Notes under the pieces: generated by a model
Database searches by the model: none
Seen by the model: only the letters and a program-made list of their open reading frames with translations
What the model was told of the DNA's origin: nothing
Translations under genes and position numbers: made by a program
DNA from: Malachius bipustulatus
Taxonomy: Eukaryota > Arthropoda > Insecta > Coleoptera > Melyridae
DNA: 64,000 nucleotides
NCBI GenBank assembly: GCA_910589415.1
Contig: OU342630.1
Coordinates: 19,935,867-19,999,866 of the forward strand
Direction: 5' to 3'
In this document: positions 1-10,079 of the stretch, piece after piece
Layout: every line of letters starts with the position of its first letter
How positions within the stretch are numbered: the first letter of the stretch is position 1

Positions 1-60
1 ATTGTTTAACATCGACGTTTCGGTATAGTACATACCATCTTCAGGATGCTAAAATTTAAT
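1..60 (-). repeat. Possible Penelope-like element terminal fragment
   Basis: Read on the minus strand, positions 44 to 14 give CTGAAGATGG, a short self-complementary arm (GGTAT/ATACC), then GAAACGTC. This order resembles terminal repeats of Penelope-like elements and loosely resembles a minimal hammerhead core. The base after CTGAAGA is U and does not pair with the C before GAAA, so a working ribozyme is doubtful. A same-strand Penelope-like coding fragment lies 2.2 kb upstream in the reading direction. The window edge cuts the repeat. Confidence 0.25.
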
Positions 61-970
61 TACATCTAAAGTTAGAAATTGTCCAGGTTATTACAAATGT
101 ATTCCTTACACAAACTGTGAGGATTTCTTAAAGTTAAAACTGAATAAAATACACTAAGATAAAAATACATCAATAGGACAACTCTACATTGTTAAAATAA
201 TAAAATTAAGACATTATCACTTTGGTTTTGTTCTATGATTGCTAGCACAAAGTTTGATTAATTTTAATTGCATGTTTTATTGTGAAGGCGGCCATTATGC
301 CTTTCAGCGAGATGTTAATGTTTACATTATTTGTTATCAATGGTTTCCTCTTCTTTTTAATTCAATATTTTTAGTTCTTCAAGAAACAGACTTTAATCAA
401 TTGACTTTAAGAAACGATTTTAATTGATGTTTACGTCTGTTGACTGGTGACAGTTTGATTGAAGTTGGTACTGGTGAAGAGTGAAGTGACAGCAAATACA
501 CTAGATAATGTAATAACATAATAACATCTAATGTATTTGGTGACAGTGCCAGAGGTGACACACACAAAGAACTGATCCTCCGTCATGCTCAGAAAGTTCT
601 TAAATATTATTAAAATTTGAAAATTTAATTTAATTTTTTTACGTCGCCAAAGTTGTCTAATTATAATATTATGTACATGAATTTGTGACCCTCTATTAGG
701 TACATTTTTTTGTATTTTTTGTTGTGAGTCAGGTAAGCCGTAGGTTGTTATTGGAATTAAGTTTTATCAGGTAGGAATAAATGTTGCTTATTTTTTCTAT
801 AATTGTTCTATGATTCATGGTGTTTTCTGTTTTAGTGTATTTTTTTATAAAAAACTTACACTATATTGAGGAAGACATCACTTTTCGAAAATCACCCAAA
901 CTCATCAAATGTCCACCGATCATGACCCCCAGATCACGAAAAAGTGGTTTTTCAAAATTCACCTGCCCAC
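61..970. other. No gene recognised
   Basis: AT-rich sequence with only short open frames on both strands. None resembles a known family and there is no clear promoter. A run around 480-550 holds imperfectly self-complementary ATAATG/CATAAT-type words but no convincing element boundary. Confidence 0.5.
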
Positions 971-984
971 GATATAAATATATA

Positions 985-1738
985 GATACCGTGTGTCCCC
1001 GGATAGGTGAAACGACTCTTGTAAAAGACAATAATTTTTTGATTTCAATTTTAATTTTTTGGGGTTCAGCCCTGCTTGGCGAAAGAATAATTTCTAACAA
1101 AATTTTATTTTTGAAAATTCAAGCATGCCTTGGGAATTTCCAAGAAACCGTTTTTTCTGTTGAGTAAGGTACCTTTTATGTGGCAAATACGACAAAATGT
1201 TATTTGGAAAAGTTGTTCAGAATCAACATTTAGGTCCCTTTACCAAATTTCAAAATCATAGGTCAACTATTATTTTTTTCATTTATTTTTATGTTTTATT
1301 TCACAAATCAAAGAATTTCATAATTTGTAACAATGACTGCCATGGAAAAACCAAATTGTACCCATAGCAATAGCAATTTGTCAATATCAGTCTTTGTTAC
1401 AAATGAAATTCTTTGATTTGTGAAATAAACATAAAAGTAAATGTAAAAGATCAAAGTTAGCCTATGATTTTGAAATTTGATATACGGACCTAAAAAATGT
1501 TGATTCTGAACAACTTTTTCAAATAACATTTTGTCGTATTTGCCACATAAAAGGCACTTTACTCAACCGTTAAAAACCGGTTTCTTGGAAATTTCCAAGG
1601 CATGCTTGATTTTTCAAAACTAAAATTTTGTTAGAAATTATTCTTTAGCCAAGCAGGGCTGAACCCCAAAAAATTAAAATTGAAATCAAAAAATTTTTGT
1701 CTTTTATAAGAGTCGTTTCACCTATCCGGGGACACACA
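985..1738. repeat. Long fold-back (inverted) repeat, family A copy 1
   Basis: Two arms of about 340 bp (roughly 990-1331 and 1394-1730) are reverse complements with scattered mismatches, separated by a loop of about 60 bp. The outer ends read GTGTCCCCGGATAGGTGAAA and its complement. A diverged second copy lies at 7767-8712. No transposase is present, so this is a non-autonomous fold-back/MITE-like element. A read-through transcript would fold into long dsRNA. Confidence 0.85.
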
Positions 1739-1759
1739 TAATATGTATATACATATATT

Positions 1760-2252
1760 TATTTCTCCAAAATCACGAAATTTCGACTTTAAAAACGCTC
1801 CTGTAGCTTTATCTTTCAAGATTAGTGAACAAAATTTTGCACTCTTATTAAACTTAAGGAACAATTTCGATTTTCCTTAAAAAAATTTTCAAAAGTCGCG
1901 TCACTTCTAAAGGGTGTCCTGTTCCTCTAAAATTTCAAACTTTCGGTTTTCAAAACTCTCCTTTCAGTTTTATCCGAATTTGTTAAAGGTAGTGTAAAAA
2001 ATAGTATTTTTCAAGTAAAGTTAGCCAGTGGCGGGCATAGGAAAAGGGACAAAATTGTTAAATTTTGCCAATTTTTTTGATTTTTAAATTTAAAAATCCA
2101 TTTTAAGGCACATTTTCAAACGAAATGAAATGAAATTATCACAGAAAATTTTTCACAGTATTGCACTACGCTAACATGACATGACTATGGAAATTTTCAG
2201 AAAGATATTTAAAAAGCGGTGAAGATATTCATAATTGAATCGCATAAAAATA
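1760..2252. other. No gene recognised
   Basis: Very AT-rich sequence between the fold-back element and the Penelope-like fragment. It holds short A/T palindromic words (for example 2058-2102) and no open frame with family resemblance. Confidence 0.4.
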
Positions 2253-2870
2253 CACTATCTATGCGATTGATGCGCAAGAAGGTTTTTGATATGTGGAACA
2301 TTTCTAAGAAGCATTTCTTTCGTTGATTCAGTTCTATTTCCAGGATTTTTGAGTTTTGAAAGCTTGCTTCGTGAGAAGTATTGCGACAATATTCTGCTAA
2401 TGCGCATTTCTTGTCGGGATTTTTTATGTCGCTCTTGTGTTGTATGAGACGTTTTTTTCAAGAGTTGGGATGTTTGACCTATGTATACCAATTCGCATGC
2501 CTCGCATGGAATGTGATATATCACATTCCTCTGTTTTTCAATCGTACTTTTGCCTTTAGGTCCACCTGAACTGACTTGTTAATTGTGAATAAATTCTTTT
2601 TCGCTATTTTTATATATTCTGTTTTAAGGAGGTTTGTCAGTTTATTCGTGAGATCGTTTATATGTGGAAGTGAGACGAATCGTGGTTGGATAACTGTTGT
2701 GTGGTGTCTATTATTTTGGTTTTGTGTATTTTGGCTGACTTGTTGTGCTATACAGGATTCTGTTCAGTAGGTTTTTGGGATAGCCATTGGTTTCAAGGAT
2801 GGATTTATAGTTTATGAGATTTTTTTTGTAATAGGGTAGGATGAGAGATGTTTTTCACTCAGCGGAGGAA
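2253..2870 (-). mobile_element. Penelope-like element fragment: end of RT and GIY-YIG endonuclease
   Basis: The minus-strand frame ending at 2255 begins its recognisable part with YHIPCEACELVYIGQTSQLLKK (near 2520-2455), the N-terminal part of a GIY-YIG nuclease domain as found at the C terminus of Penelope-like element polymerases. Further upstream on the same strand (about 2870-2560), shifted frames still show residues typical of the end of the RT and the linker (for example KNGYP-like and SSGGPKGKST). The remains contain several stops and frameshifts. They represent only the C-terminal third of a normal element, so the copy is dead. In the family the GIY-YIG nuclease nicks target DNA for reverse transcription. 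Family assignment is good; boundaries are approximate. Confidence 0.7.
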
Positions 2871-3662
2871 TTTTTATATTTCTTAATAATTGCTTATGTA
2901 CCTACATATTTTGATATATTTTGAATATTTTGAAGGTTTAATGGTTTTGTAAAATAATGAGTAAATTTATGTAATTTGTAAGAATTCTAGAAAATTAATT
3001 AACAATTATTAATAATTATGAGCTCTCATAAAATGAAATATTTAATTATTTTGATAATTACGTCCGTTCAAGTAGGTACTAACAGTATATTTTTTTTTAG
3101 AAATGTTCATTAAAAAATATTTTATCTGTTTGAGTGTGTGTATATATTTTTTTTAATTCCTTTTCCCATTTCGTTCACTCTCTAAATTGTATGGTTTTTC
3201 CAAACTTGTAAAGTAAATCCAGTGTTGCCAGATAAATCTGCAGTGCAACTGCTGGAAGTCAGAGAAAAGTGGGTATCTTCATTTTTGTTACCCCGATTTT
3301 CGCTTCAAAAGGGTGAATTTCGGGGTAACCATTTATCCGATTGAGGCGCAAGAAGGTTTTTTCTAATAATAATAATTGTTAGATGCTAAATGTGACAAAA
3401 AATACGTTTTAAAAGTTTTCTTTTCAATGACCTACGACTACCATGTGAGCAAGGCACGGAATTCTACATTTATTTAATTATGGTGACGTCACATCGAAGA
3501 CTTATATGTTTTGCCTCGTTTATCATCTAACATATTATTTGAAAAAAATCCTAATTAGGTATTTCGTTGTGCTTACACAGAATAAATTTCTGTACCTTTT
3601 CAAAGAAAAATCCAATATGGCGTTTATAAGAAACACAAAAGTTGACAAGTTTTCTGTAATTT
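2871..3662. other. No gene recognised
   Basis: AT-rich spacer. The word GCGCAAGAAGGTTTTT occurs at about 2271 and again near 3347, suggesting that a second end of the same repeat is present. No supported coding region. Confidence 0.4.
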
Positions 3663-3663
3663 T

Positions 3664-3895
3664 GGGCCGGTTGTTCAAACGTGAATTAAAAATTTTCAGA
3701 TAATTACTGATTTAAAATTGCAAATTTTGAAAATACGGCGAATATATTTATTGATCTTTCATTTTTAATCCGCAACTAACTTATCTTAAAGGAAGCAGAA
3801 TTTATTTTCAGCAATATCAGGCCAATAGTTTGATAATACAGGGCATTTTAAATTCAGTAATGAAAATTTTTAATTTAGGTTTGAAAAACCGGCCC
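3664..3895. repeat. MITE with GGGCCGG terminal inverted repeats
   Basis: The ends GGGCCGGTTGTTCAAAC and GTTTGAAAAACCGGCCC are imperfect inverted repeats. The similarity continues inward for about 50 bp (TTTTCAGATAATTACTGA against TCAGTAATGAAAA). Total 232 bp and non-coding. The TSD is unclear. Confidence 0.7.
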
Positions 3896-4721
3896 TTAAT
3901 GTATCGTTTACGAGATAACCACATTGAGCTGTAAAAAGGGACATCCTGTAGGTATTGTAACGCTGTTAGAGTTTTTCTCATTAAATCTATCTTTATCTGT
4001 CTAAATTTATACATATTCCGTGCCCGCAGAACCACCTGTTGTAGAGAAGTACAACTGACTAGTATGTGCAAATTTAGCAAAATTCAAGCTTCCTGTTTTC
4101 TAAGTAAACTACAGTTCTCTTCAATCAGTTCTGTTTTTCTCCAAATAACAAGTAATATAGAGGACTCTGCTAACCAGTTTTCTATTTTAATTCGACTTCC
4201 CTTTTGAGTTGCGCAGAAAGAGAGCCCTTTGTTTTCTTCAAACAGGAGACTCCATTTTCCATCTTGGTTCCTGAAGTGAAGCACCCACTTCTAACCATAC
4301 CTCCAGCTATCTTACAAGAACCAATTTACATTGGGTAAGTATAAGGATTAAGCCATCTAAATCATTTTCTAATAGAACATATATTTTGTTCTAGTTCTTT
4401 TCCTCCACCCCTCTCGTTCTGGGTGCTACCTTATCTTACCTTCAAGCTACCTACGAAGTAGAACTTCAAGTACCTTTACAGACGCCATCTTTTGTTCTTC
4501 GAACCCACAGATCTATATCTGCTTTTATGGAATAGATCATCACATCTACCTGAGAGTCCCGCTGCTGACTAAATCTAAATAGTAAACATCAACATTCTGT
4601 GCCCGATATTTCCGCATTTCAACCCGCCTAGGAAAGGACGCTGAACAACACGTGGCTCAACGGAGCCCTAGACCCCTACATCTATTTTGTTTCCTGATCT
4701 TGAGGGAGATTAGGTATACTC
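3896..4721. other. No gene recognised
   Basis: Moderately mixed composition with short open frames on the minus strand (4284-4084, 4080-3817) that match no family and are probably chance. No RNA gene or promoter identified. Confidence 0.4.
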
Positions 4722-4823
4722 TCTGTACACTGAGAGTTGTCCGTTGTCATGCCACACTGATTCTGACTAAACAATTTCATTTAATTCGATTTGAATCGTA
4801 CACTTATTTCTAAGTCGAACCAG

Positions 4824-4825
<2 letters not shown>

Positions 4826-4913
<88 letters not shown>
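4826..4913. repeat. (TAA)n microsatellite
   Basis: About 29 uninterrupted TAA units. Context shows it is the 3' tail of the minus-strand LINE insertion rather than an independent microsatellite. Confidence 0.95.
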
Positions 4914-4916
<3 letters not shown>

Positions 4917-5270
4917 CTCTTTATTGTACCATTAAATTCAACAATCATTGATTAGTACAATAGCGTTGTAAGCGATGATAATAATTCACAAACAAAGAAC
5001 AAACCGCAGTAGTACACATAAATTCGCCTGCGTAATCAAAAGGTCATACGCAAGCGATTGGCATTATAACACATTGATCATAATCACAAATGCATCAGAG
5101 AAAATTGAGAAGAACAAATAAAGGAAAATTTCCAGAATCTAATGCTAGTCATTGTATACACTACATTGTCGTTTACAATTATACATATCCTAGTGACAAG
5201 GTGCTAGGTTAATGAATGAATAAGGGTGTGGAGGGGGGGGGGAGAGGAAGACAGAATATCCATGGTAGAT
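4826..5270 (-). mobile_element. 5'-truncated LINE 3' end inserted in TIR element
   Basis: This block is absent from the otherwise collinear copy at 53765. It is flanked by AGAT on both sides (4822-4825 and 5267-5270). On the minus strand it ends with AATAAAGAGATTTATTATT followed by a long (ATT)n run, the arrangement expected for the 3' UTR and simple-repeat tail of a non-LTR retrotransposon. It has no coding part. Confidence 0.6.
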
Positions 5271-5974
5271 GTGGTATCGCAGTTCGTGTCAGTGGCGTGT
5301 GTTGAGGAATAATGAATATCCTATAAATATATTATTTCGACAAGTTATTGACGAAGTAGAGCCTTGCAACTTTTTGATAACAAATATTATATAATGCAAG
5401 TAAATAAGAATGATAATAATTATTGTTATCATCATGATAGAAATATCATGTCACCTACCTGCTGGTTGCCGTTTAAAAGAAAGAATAACACCTCCGTTTT
5501 CTTATTTGCAAGTAAAATATTCCAGCAATTTTACCACAAGACCACGTACTAGGGAGTTCAATCGTTTCCCAGGCAAAACAAGGAAATAGATTTTTAGGCA
5601 TTCGCGAAATTAAGTTACTCATAGTTTATCACACTGTACAATATAACACAGGTAATTCTGCTAATTTCGTATTAAAAACGTTTCAAATCACAACAAAAAC
5701 CTTATTTAGTATATTTACCGCTGACACTGACACTACTGAGAGTAGCGACGACAATCTTATCGTAATATCGTATCAATCTAAGCGTATCAAGACGCGAGTC
5801 GCTACTTCCGTCTCACTCTCGCTCATCTTTTTAGAATTGCTGACGATTCAAACGTATTTCTGACAATACGTCCCATTTTAACTCGATTGACTATGCAATG
5901 CAATAGAAGGAGTAAGAAACATAACGAGATGATGTATCCTTAGTTCTCACAACAGACAACTCTCAGTGTACAGA

Positions 5975-6768
5975 CTTTAGTTCTCTTTCTTGCAAGCTTG
6001 AACTGAGCGCCCACTTCTACAGGTGTTTAGTTCGACCTTTCAGGGAAAAGGAAGGTCGATTACGTAAGCAGTTCTCATAACCTCTCTTGTTTTTCGTTGA
6101 AATCAGAAGAGAAGCCAAGTCATGAGTACTTATTACCTATCTTATGGAATTATTATCTTATCCTATTAAAATATTACTGTTACCTTAATATCCGTAAAGA
6201 TCTAGCCATAATTATTGATTTAGTTGGGCTGTTATTATTATTATTATTACCTGAATCGCATTTATGACACCAATGTCAAATAAGTTGTGCGACACATAGA
6301 TATCTATCTCTTAATCCCATTTATACTTGTTAAATGAGATATTTTAATTAAGAAAGTTACTTGATTTATTAGGAACATGATAATTTAGTAGTAGTTTGTT
6401 TGCGATAGAATTTTCATTTCAATTAAACTGTAAATAATTTAGTAAATACAATCTTTATTAAAATTCAAGATTATTATTCAAGATTGAGAATCATTCCAAC
6501 TATTGCAATTATTAGAAATAATAGTAATTAAATCCTGAGCGAATTTTGTTGTTTTTATAGCCTAGGATACTTTAGGACAATCATTCTGAATTAAAAGACA
6601 TTTAGCATCCCATTATATTTTATCTTTAAAGCAATTAAACAATACCGCCCTCACGTTATGAAAGTTACTACAGTCCCACGTAATATGAGTGAGATTTTGG
6701 TAACATTAAATAGTGCTCCGTCTTACCGAAGGTAAGTCCGCTCAATTTTTAGGAGCGCAACATTATCA
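5975..6768. other. No gene recognised
   Basis: AT-rich spacer between two TIR elements. It contains a short ATT run (6231-6248) and no supported coding frame. Confidence 0.4.
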
Positions 6769-7280
6769 TATTTTTTAGCGCATCGCCTCTGAAAGACGAT
6801 TTTTCAGTAGCTCAGTAGCCGGCGGAATGACGCATATTGCAGCCTGCATGCAACAGCAGCTCGCTTCCAAGCGTACAAAATATTCCAGCCCGCAACGAAC
6901 GTTTTTTCCGGCCCTAGGACGGACAGATTCAGTCGTTACTATAACAACTACTGATAGTCGTTATCAGTTAGTGATTACGCGGCAGGTGAGAGCGAAATTG
7001 AAGCACACAGCTGACAACTAAACCGAGACCACTATACCTACGCGCATATTTCAATCAAGTCTAAACGGGCTGGAAATATAATAATAACAGGTAGGTACCT
7101 ATCTTATTATAAGGATTAACGGGGGTTACTAGTTTCTGAGGTTTCGTCAATAAAGCAACAAAATGAACGCTAGACAGGAAAATTACACTGACAGTGAATT
7201 AATTTGTACGCCACCACATATTCGCCAACAAGCTAACAAGGCAAAGTATTCAGTGTTCTAACGCGATGCGCTAAAAAATA
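6769..7280. repeat. 512-bp element with 18-bp perfect TIRs
   Basis: TATTTTTTAGCGCATCGC at 6769-6786 is the exact reverse complement of the sequence at 7263-7280. The interior is richer in G+C than its surroundings and holds a 64-codon open frame (6827-7021) with no recognised family, plus a splice-donor-like CAGGTGAGAG near 6985. Probably a non-autonomous DNA transposon. A captured 5' exon cannot be excluded. Confidence 0.65.
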
Positions 7281-7297
7281 GCGTCTATCTCTCGGCC

Positions 7298-7410
7298 GGA
7301 TCAGAAGTCCATTTCAGCTCGTATTCAATCGACCCTTGCTCCGCTACGCTCCGCTCCGCTCCGCTCGGCCCGATAACTTCATACTCGCTGAAATGAACTT
7401 CTTTCCGCCC
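7298..7410. repeat. Small inverted repeat with CTCCG-type core
   Basis: The outer parts GAAGTCCATTTCAGCTCG and CGCTGAAATGAACTTC are near-complementary. Between them lies a run of CGCTC/CTCCG words (7336-7368). The core is GC-rich and could form a hairpin in RNA. Confidence 0.55.
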
Positions 7411-7766
7411 TTGATATAGAATATACTATTTCCGAACGTAACAGTATATAAATGTATTTTTTTTTAATAATGGTGAAAAAGGTATAAGAGTAAGTCACCA
7501 TTCTCATCCGACCATTTGTTCGCAGTCATTTATTTCTATTATTCTTTTATTTTTTATTATTAATAAATTAAACTAATTATTTTCTAATAGTCACAAAAAA
7601 AATATAAAAGTTCTCAATTATAATTTATTAAAAAAAACACATTATGCAGCTGTGTTATACATGTGAACATGAACATCGTTTTTCCAGTAATGTAAACGCA
7701 TAAATACGATTTTTTTATATCCATCACAGGTGGCTCTGTTAGGGCGACATTTTCCAACATACAGCT

Positions 7767-8712
7767 TGTCCCCGCCGGATAGGTGAAACAACTTTTCTAA
7801 AAAAAAGTTCTCGATTTGAAATTTCACTTTTTGTGGTTCCTTGGAAATTTTCAAAAAAAAAAATTATATGAAGTGTACTTCCTTATATGTAGCAAATATG
7901 ACGAAATGTTAATTGTTAAGCATGAACATCTTGCCTGCAAAGGTAAAACAGTATATGTGAAAAAAACTGATATTTCAATTTCCCGCTGAAACTGGATAAT
8001 TTTTCGCGCTCTTTCTTATGCAATTCTCAGTTTGTGTCTATCTTATTTAGTTTTCTAAATAATGCACTGGTAAGAGTATATGAGAAGCTAAACCTGCTTC
8101 ATTGCCATGGCAAAACAGCACATCTTTTTTCAGATATACTGTTTTACCTTTGCAGGCAAGACATTAAGGACCCTATACAAAATCTCACAAAGTCGTGTAC
8201 CAAGAAAAATTTTGAATAATTTGATAATTTCTTGATAAGATTCCTGAATTTGTGAGATTAAAATTAAAAAAATTAATGTCCGTATTCATCAAACTTCAAA
8301 ATATAACTCTAGGGTTATATTTTGAATTTTCTGACAGCTGATTGGTCTAATGCTCAAATCCTACGAACGCTACGAATTTTGAACCAATGACATGACATGT
8401 TCCAAAATATAACCCCAGGGGTTATATTCATTGATGAATACGGGCCTAAAAGTCATAGTTTGCCGATGATTTTAGGTGTAAATTTTAATTCTAAACAACT
8501 TTTTCAAATACCTTTTCGTCCTATTTGCAACCTAGAAGGTACTTTGCTCAAAAGTTTTTTGAAAATTTCCGAGGCATCCCTACTTGATTTTGAAGACTAA
8601 AATTACGTTAGAAATTAGTCTTTAAGCAAGCAGGTTTGAACCCCAAATTATGGAAATTCAAATCGAGAATTTTGTATCTTTTATGAGTCGTTTCACCTAT
8701 ATACGGGGACAC
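7767..8712. repeat. Fold-back repeat, family A copy 2, diverged
   Basis: The termini (GTCCCCGCCGGATAGGTGAAA and TTTCACCTATATACGGGGAC) match family A at 985-1738. The arms are more diverged and contain internal nested palindromes: TGCCTGCAAAGGTAAAACAG near 7930 pairs with its complement near 8135. A separate small MITE lies inside at 8280-8443. Confidence 0.7.
8280..8443. repeat. MITE with CCGTATTCATCAA termini, nested in family A repeat
   Basis: CCGTATTCATCAA at the left end and TTGATGAATACGG at the right end are perfect inverted repeats. Inside, AAAATATAAC...GTTATAT words repeat the symmetry. A 66-bp element with related ends (GCCCGTATTC) lies at 50552-50617. Confidence 0.65.
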
Positions 8713-8763
8713 ACTGTAGGTATACAGGATCCTGCAACGGTACATCAGGTCTTTCTAGCGGCC

Positions 8764-9084
8764 TTACCGTTTCGAGATAAAAAAAAAAGATGAATAAGAA
8801 ATACGAATAGCATACTTCGCGTCATCATCGAGTATGATTCTCTTCCGACCAGAAGTTCCATCTTTATTTGGTTTCTCAATATTGGGATTCTTGATAACTC
8901 TGAAGACCGTACAAACATAAACTTTAGTTAAACTAGCACACAAAGTAACTACCTCTTTCACTAGCATATCCCGGTACCCATCCTTAAGACCCTTATACAC
9001 ATTATTCACCATTACACGCTCTTCTTGCGTTAGAACGTGGCGTTTTTTCGATTGTGACGCACTAGAATTTTCTGCAAATTTCAT
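8764..9084 (-). pseudogene. Transposase-like N-terminal helix-turn-helix fragment
   Basis: The minus-strand frame starts at an ATG (9084). It encodes a basic segment (KKRHVLTQEERVMVNNVYKG) followed by a second helix set (VVTLCASLTKVYVCTVFRVIK) and a basic linker (SGRKRIILDDDAKYAIR). This matches the general layout of the HTH head of DDE/IS630-Tc1-mariner-type transposases found in many arthropods: EERxxVxNVYxxL, then 'STVYRV', then 'GRKxxLDD'. The catalytic DDE domain is absent; the frame ends shortly after the linker in low-complexity sequence. A broken transposon remnant is most likely, but a small host DNA-binding gene exon is possible. Confidence 0.45.
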
Positions 9085-10079
9085 TTGGTAAAAATCGAGA
9101 ATAATTGGATATTTTACGGGATAAGCTACGTGGTGGAACTATTGTCCTATAGGTATATCCAGCTATTTACTTACAATAATAATTATGTATAATTAGGTAT
9201 TATATCATCGAGTCACTTAAAACTTGGATCATGAAAATAAGCAAGTCAGGCAATTTACGTTTATAAATTTCCAAAGCAAAAGAGTGTGCCCGCCTATGGC
9301 CGGTAAATCACAATTCACAATAATTTTTGCCTCGAATATTTAATAAAACAATAAATTTCGAGACAGAAATGCATAAAATATAAGCGCGATCAGATAAGTA
9401 GACGGATGTTCCGGGTGATTCGTGTAAAACTATAAAATTTAGTTTGTTCCGTACACTTTTAAATACGTCTTTGAATCACCTATATGTATAAACATGAAAT
9501 TTGATTGAAAATCTGATAAGGTATCTTCTAATTCGGAACCGAACTATAATGAAACATACTTAGGCATTCTATTATTAGGCATTCTATTTTAAGTAACAAC
9601 TTAATTCCATCAACATGCAGCTCGTGAATATATTTTTTTTTATTTGGCACAATTTGAAATTCTCCTAATCCATTATGATTCTCGTGGAATTAAAAAAAAT
9701 AATAATTAGGGACTCAACTATGGCATGTAGAAAGTAATCTATTAAAAATAATCTAAGTCATGCTTTCATTTTAAATTCATTTGAGAAATATAATTACAAA
9801 AGTTCAACCTAGCAATATAGCAATAACACTGCTTCCTTACAACCTGGACTTAATTAAATACATCGTCGTATGTTTTAACAAGATAGTCAATAATCACAGC
9901 TGCCTTAAATATTGTATTTAATTATTAAAGTCAGTCGTTTGATTTTATAGATAATTTTTGAAGAAATAAATAAGCATAATATACCAATCATGAAAAGCAT
10001 TTAATTCCAAAAGTATTATTAGAACCAGTTTTAATATGTAAATAAAAAAAATACCTATCTTAACAAATTATATACCCAT
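9085..10079. other. Region 3' of the modular serine protease gene
   Basis: AT-rich sequence without supported genes. The part from about 9600 to 10060 probably includes the 3' UTR and downstream flank of the protease gene. It is similar to 58310-58785, so it was duplicated along with part of the gene. The exact polyadenylation site cannot be fixed. Confidence 0.5.

Larger units (their letters stand above)
4722..5974. mobile_element. TIR element, family B copy 1, carrying a LINE insertion
   Basis: The element begins TCTGTACACTGAGAGTTGTC and ends with the exact reverse complement (5955-5974). A second copy at 53765-54563 is nearly identical except that it lacks the 445-bp block at 4826-5270. 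Neither copy has a plausible transposase; the longest shared frame is about 62 codons. It is a non-autonomous DNA transposon whose superfamily is not clear from the TIR. TSD not resolved. Confidence 0.75.

Noticed and set aside
861..1100. Open frames on both strands at 817-1167
   Set aside because: They lie in the left arm of a fold-back repeat and the right arm shows the mirrored frames; no family resemblance.
7126..7150. Second hammerhead on the minus strand (GTTTCGTC word)
   Set aside because: There is no matching CTGATGA core or stems nearby.
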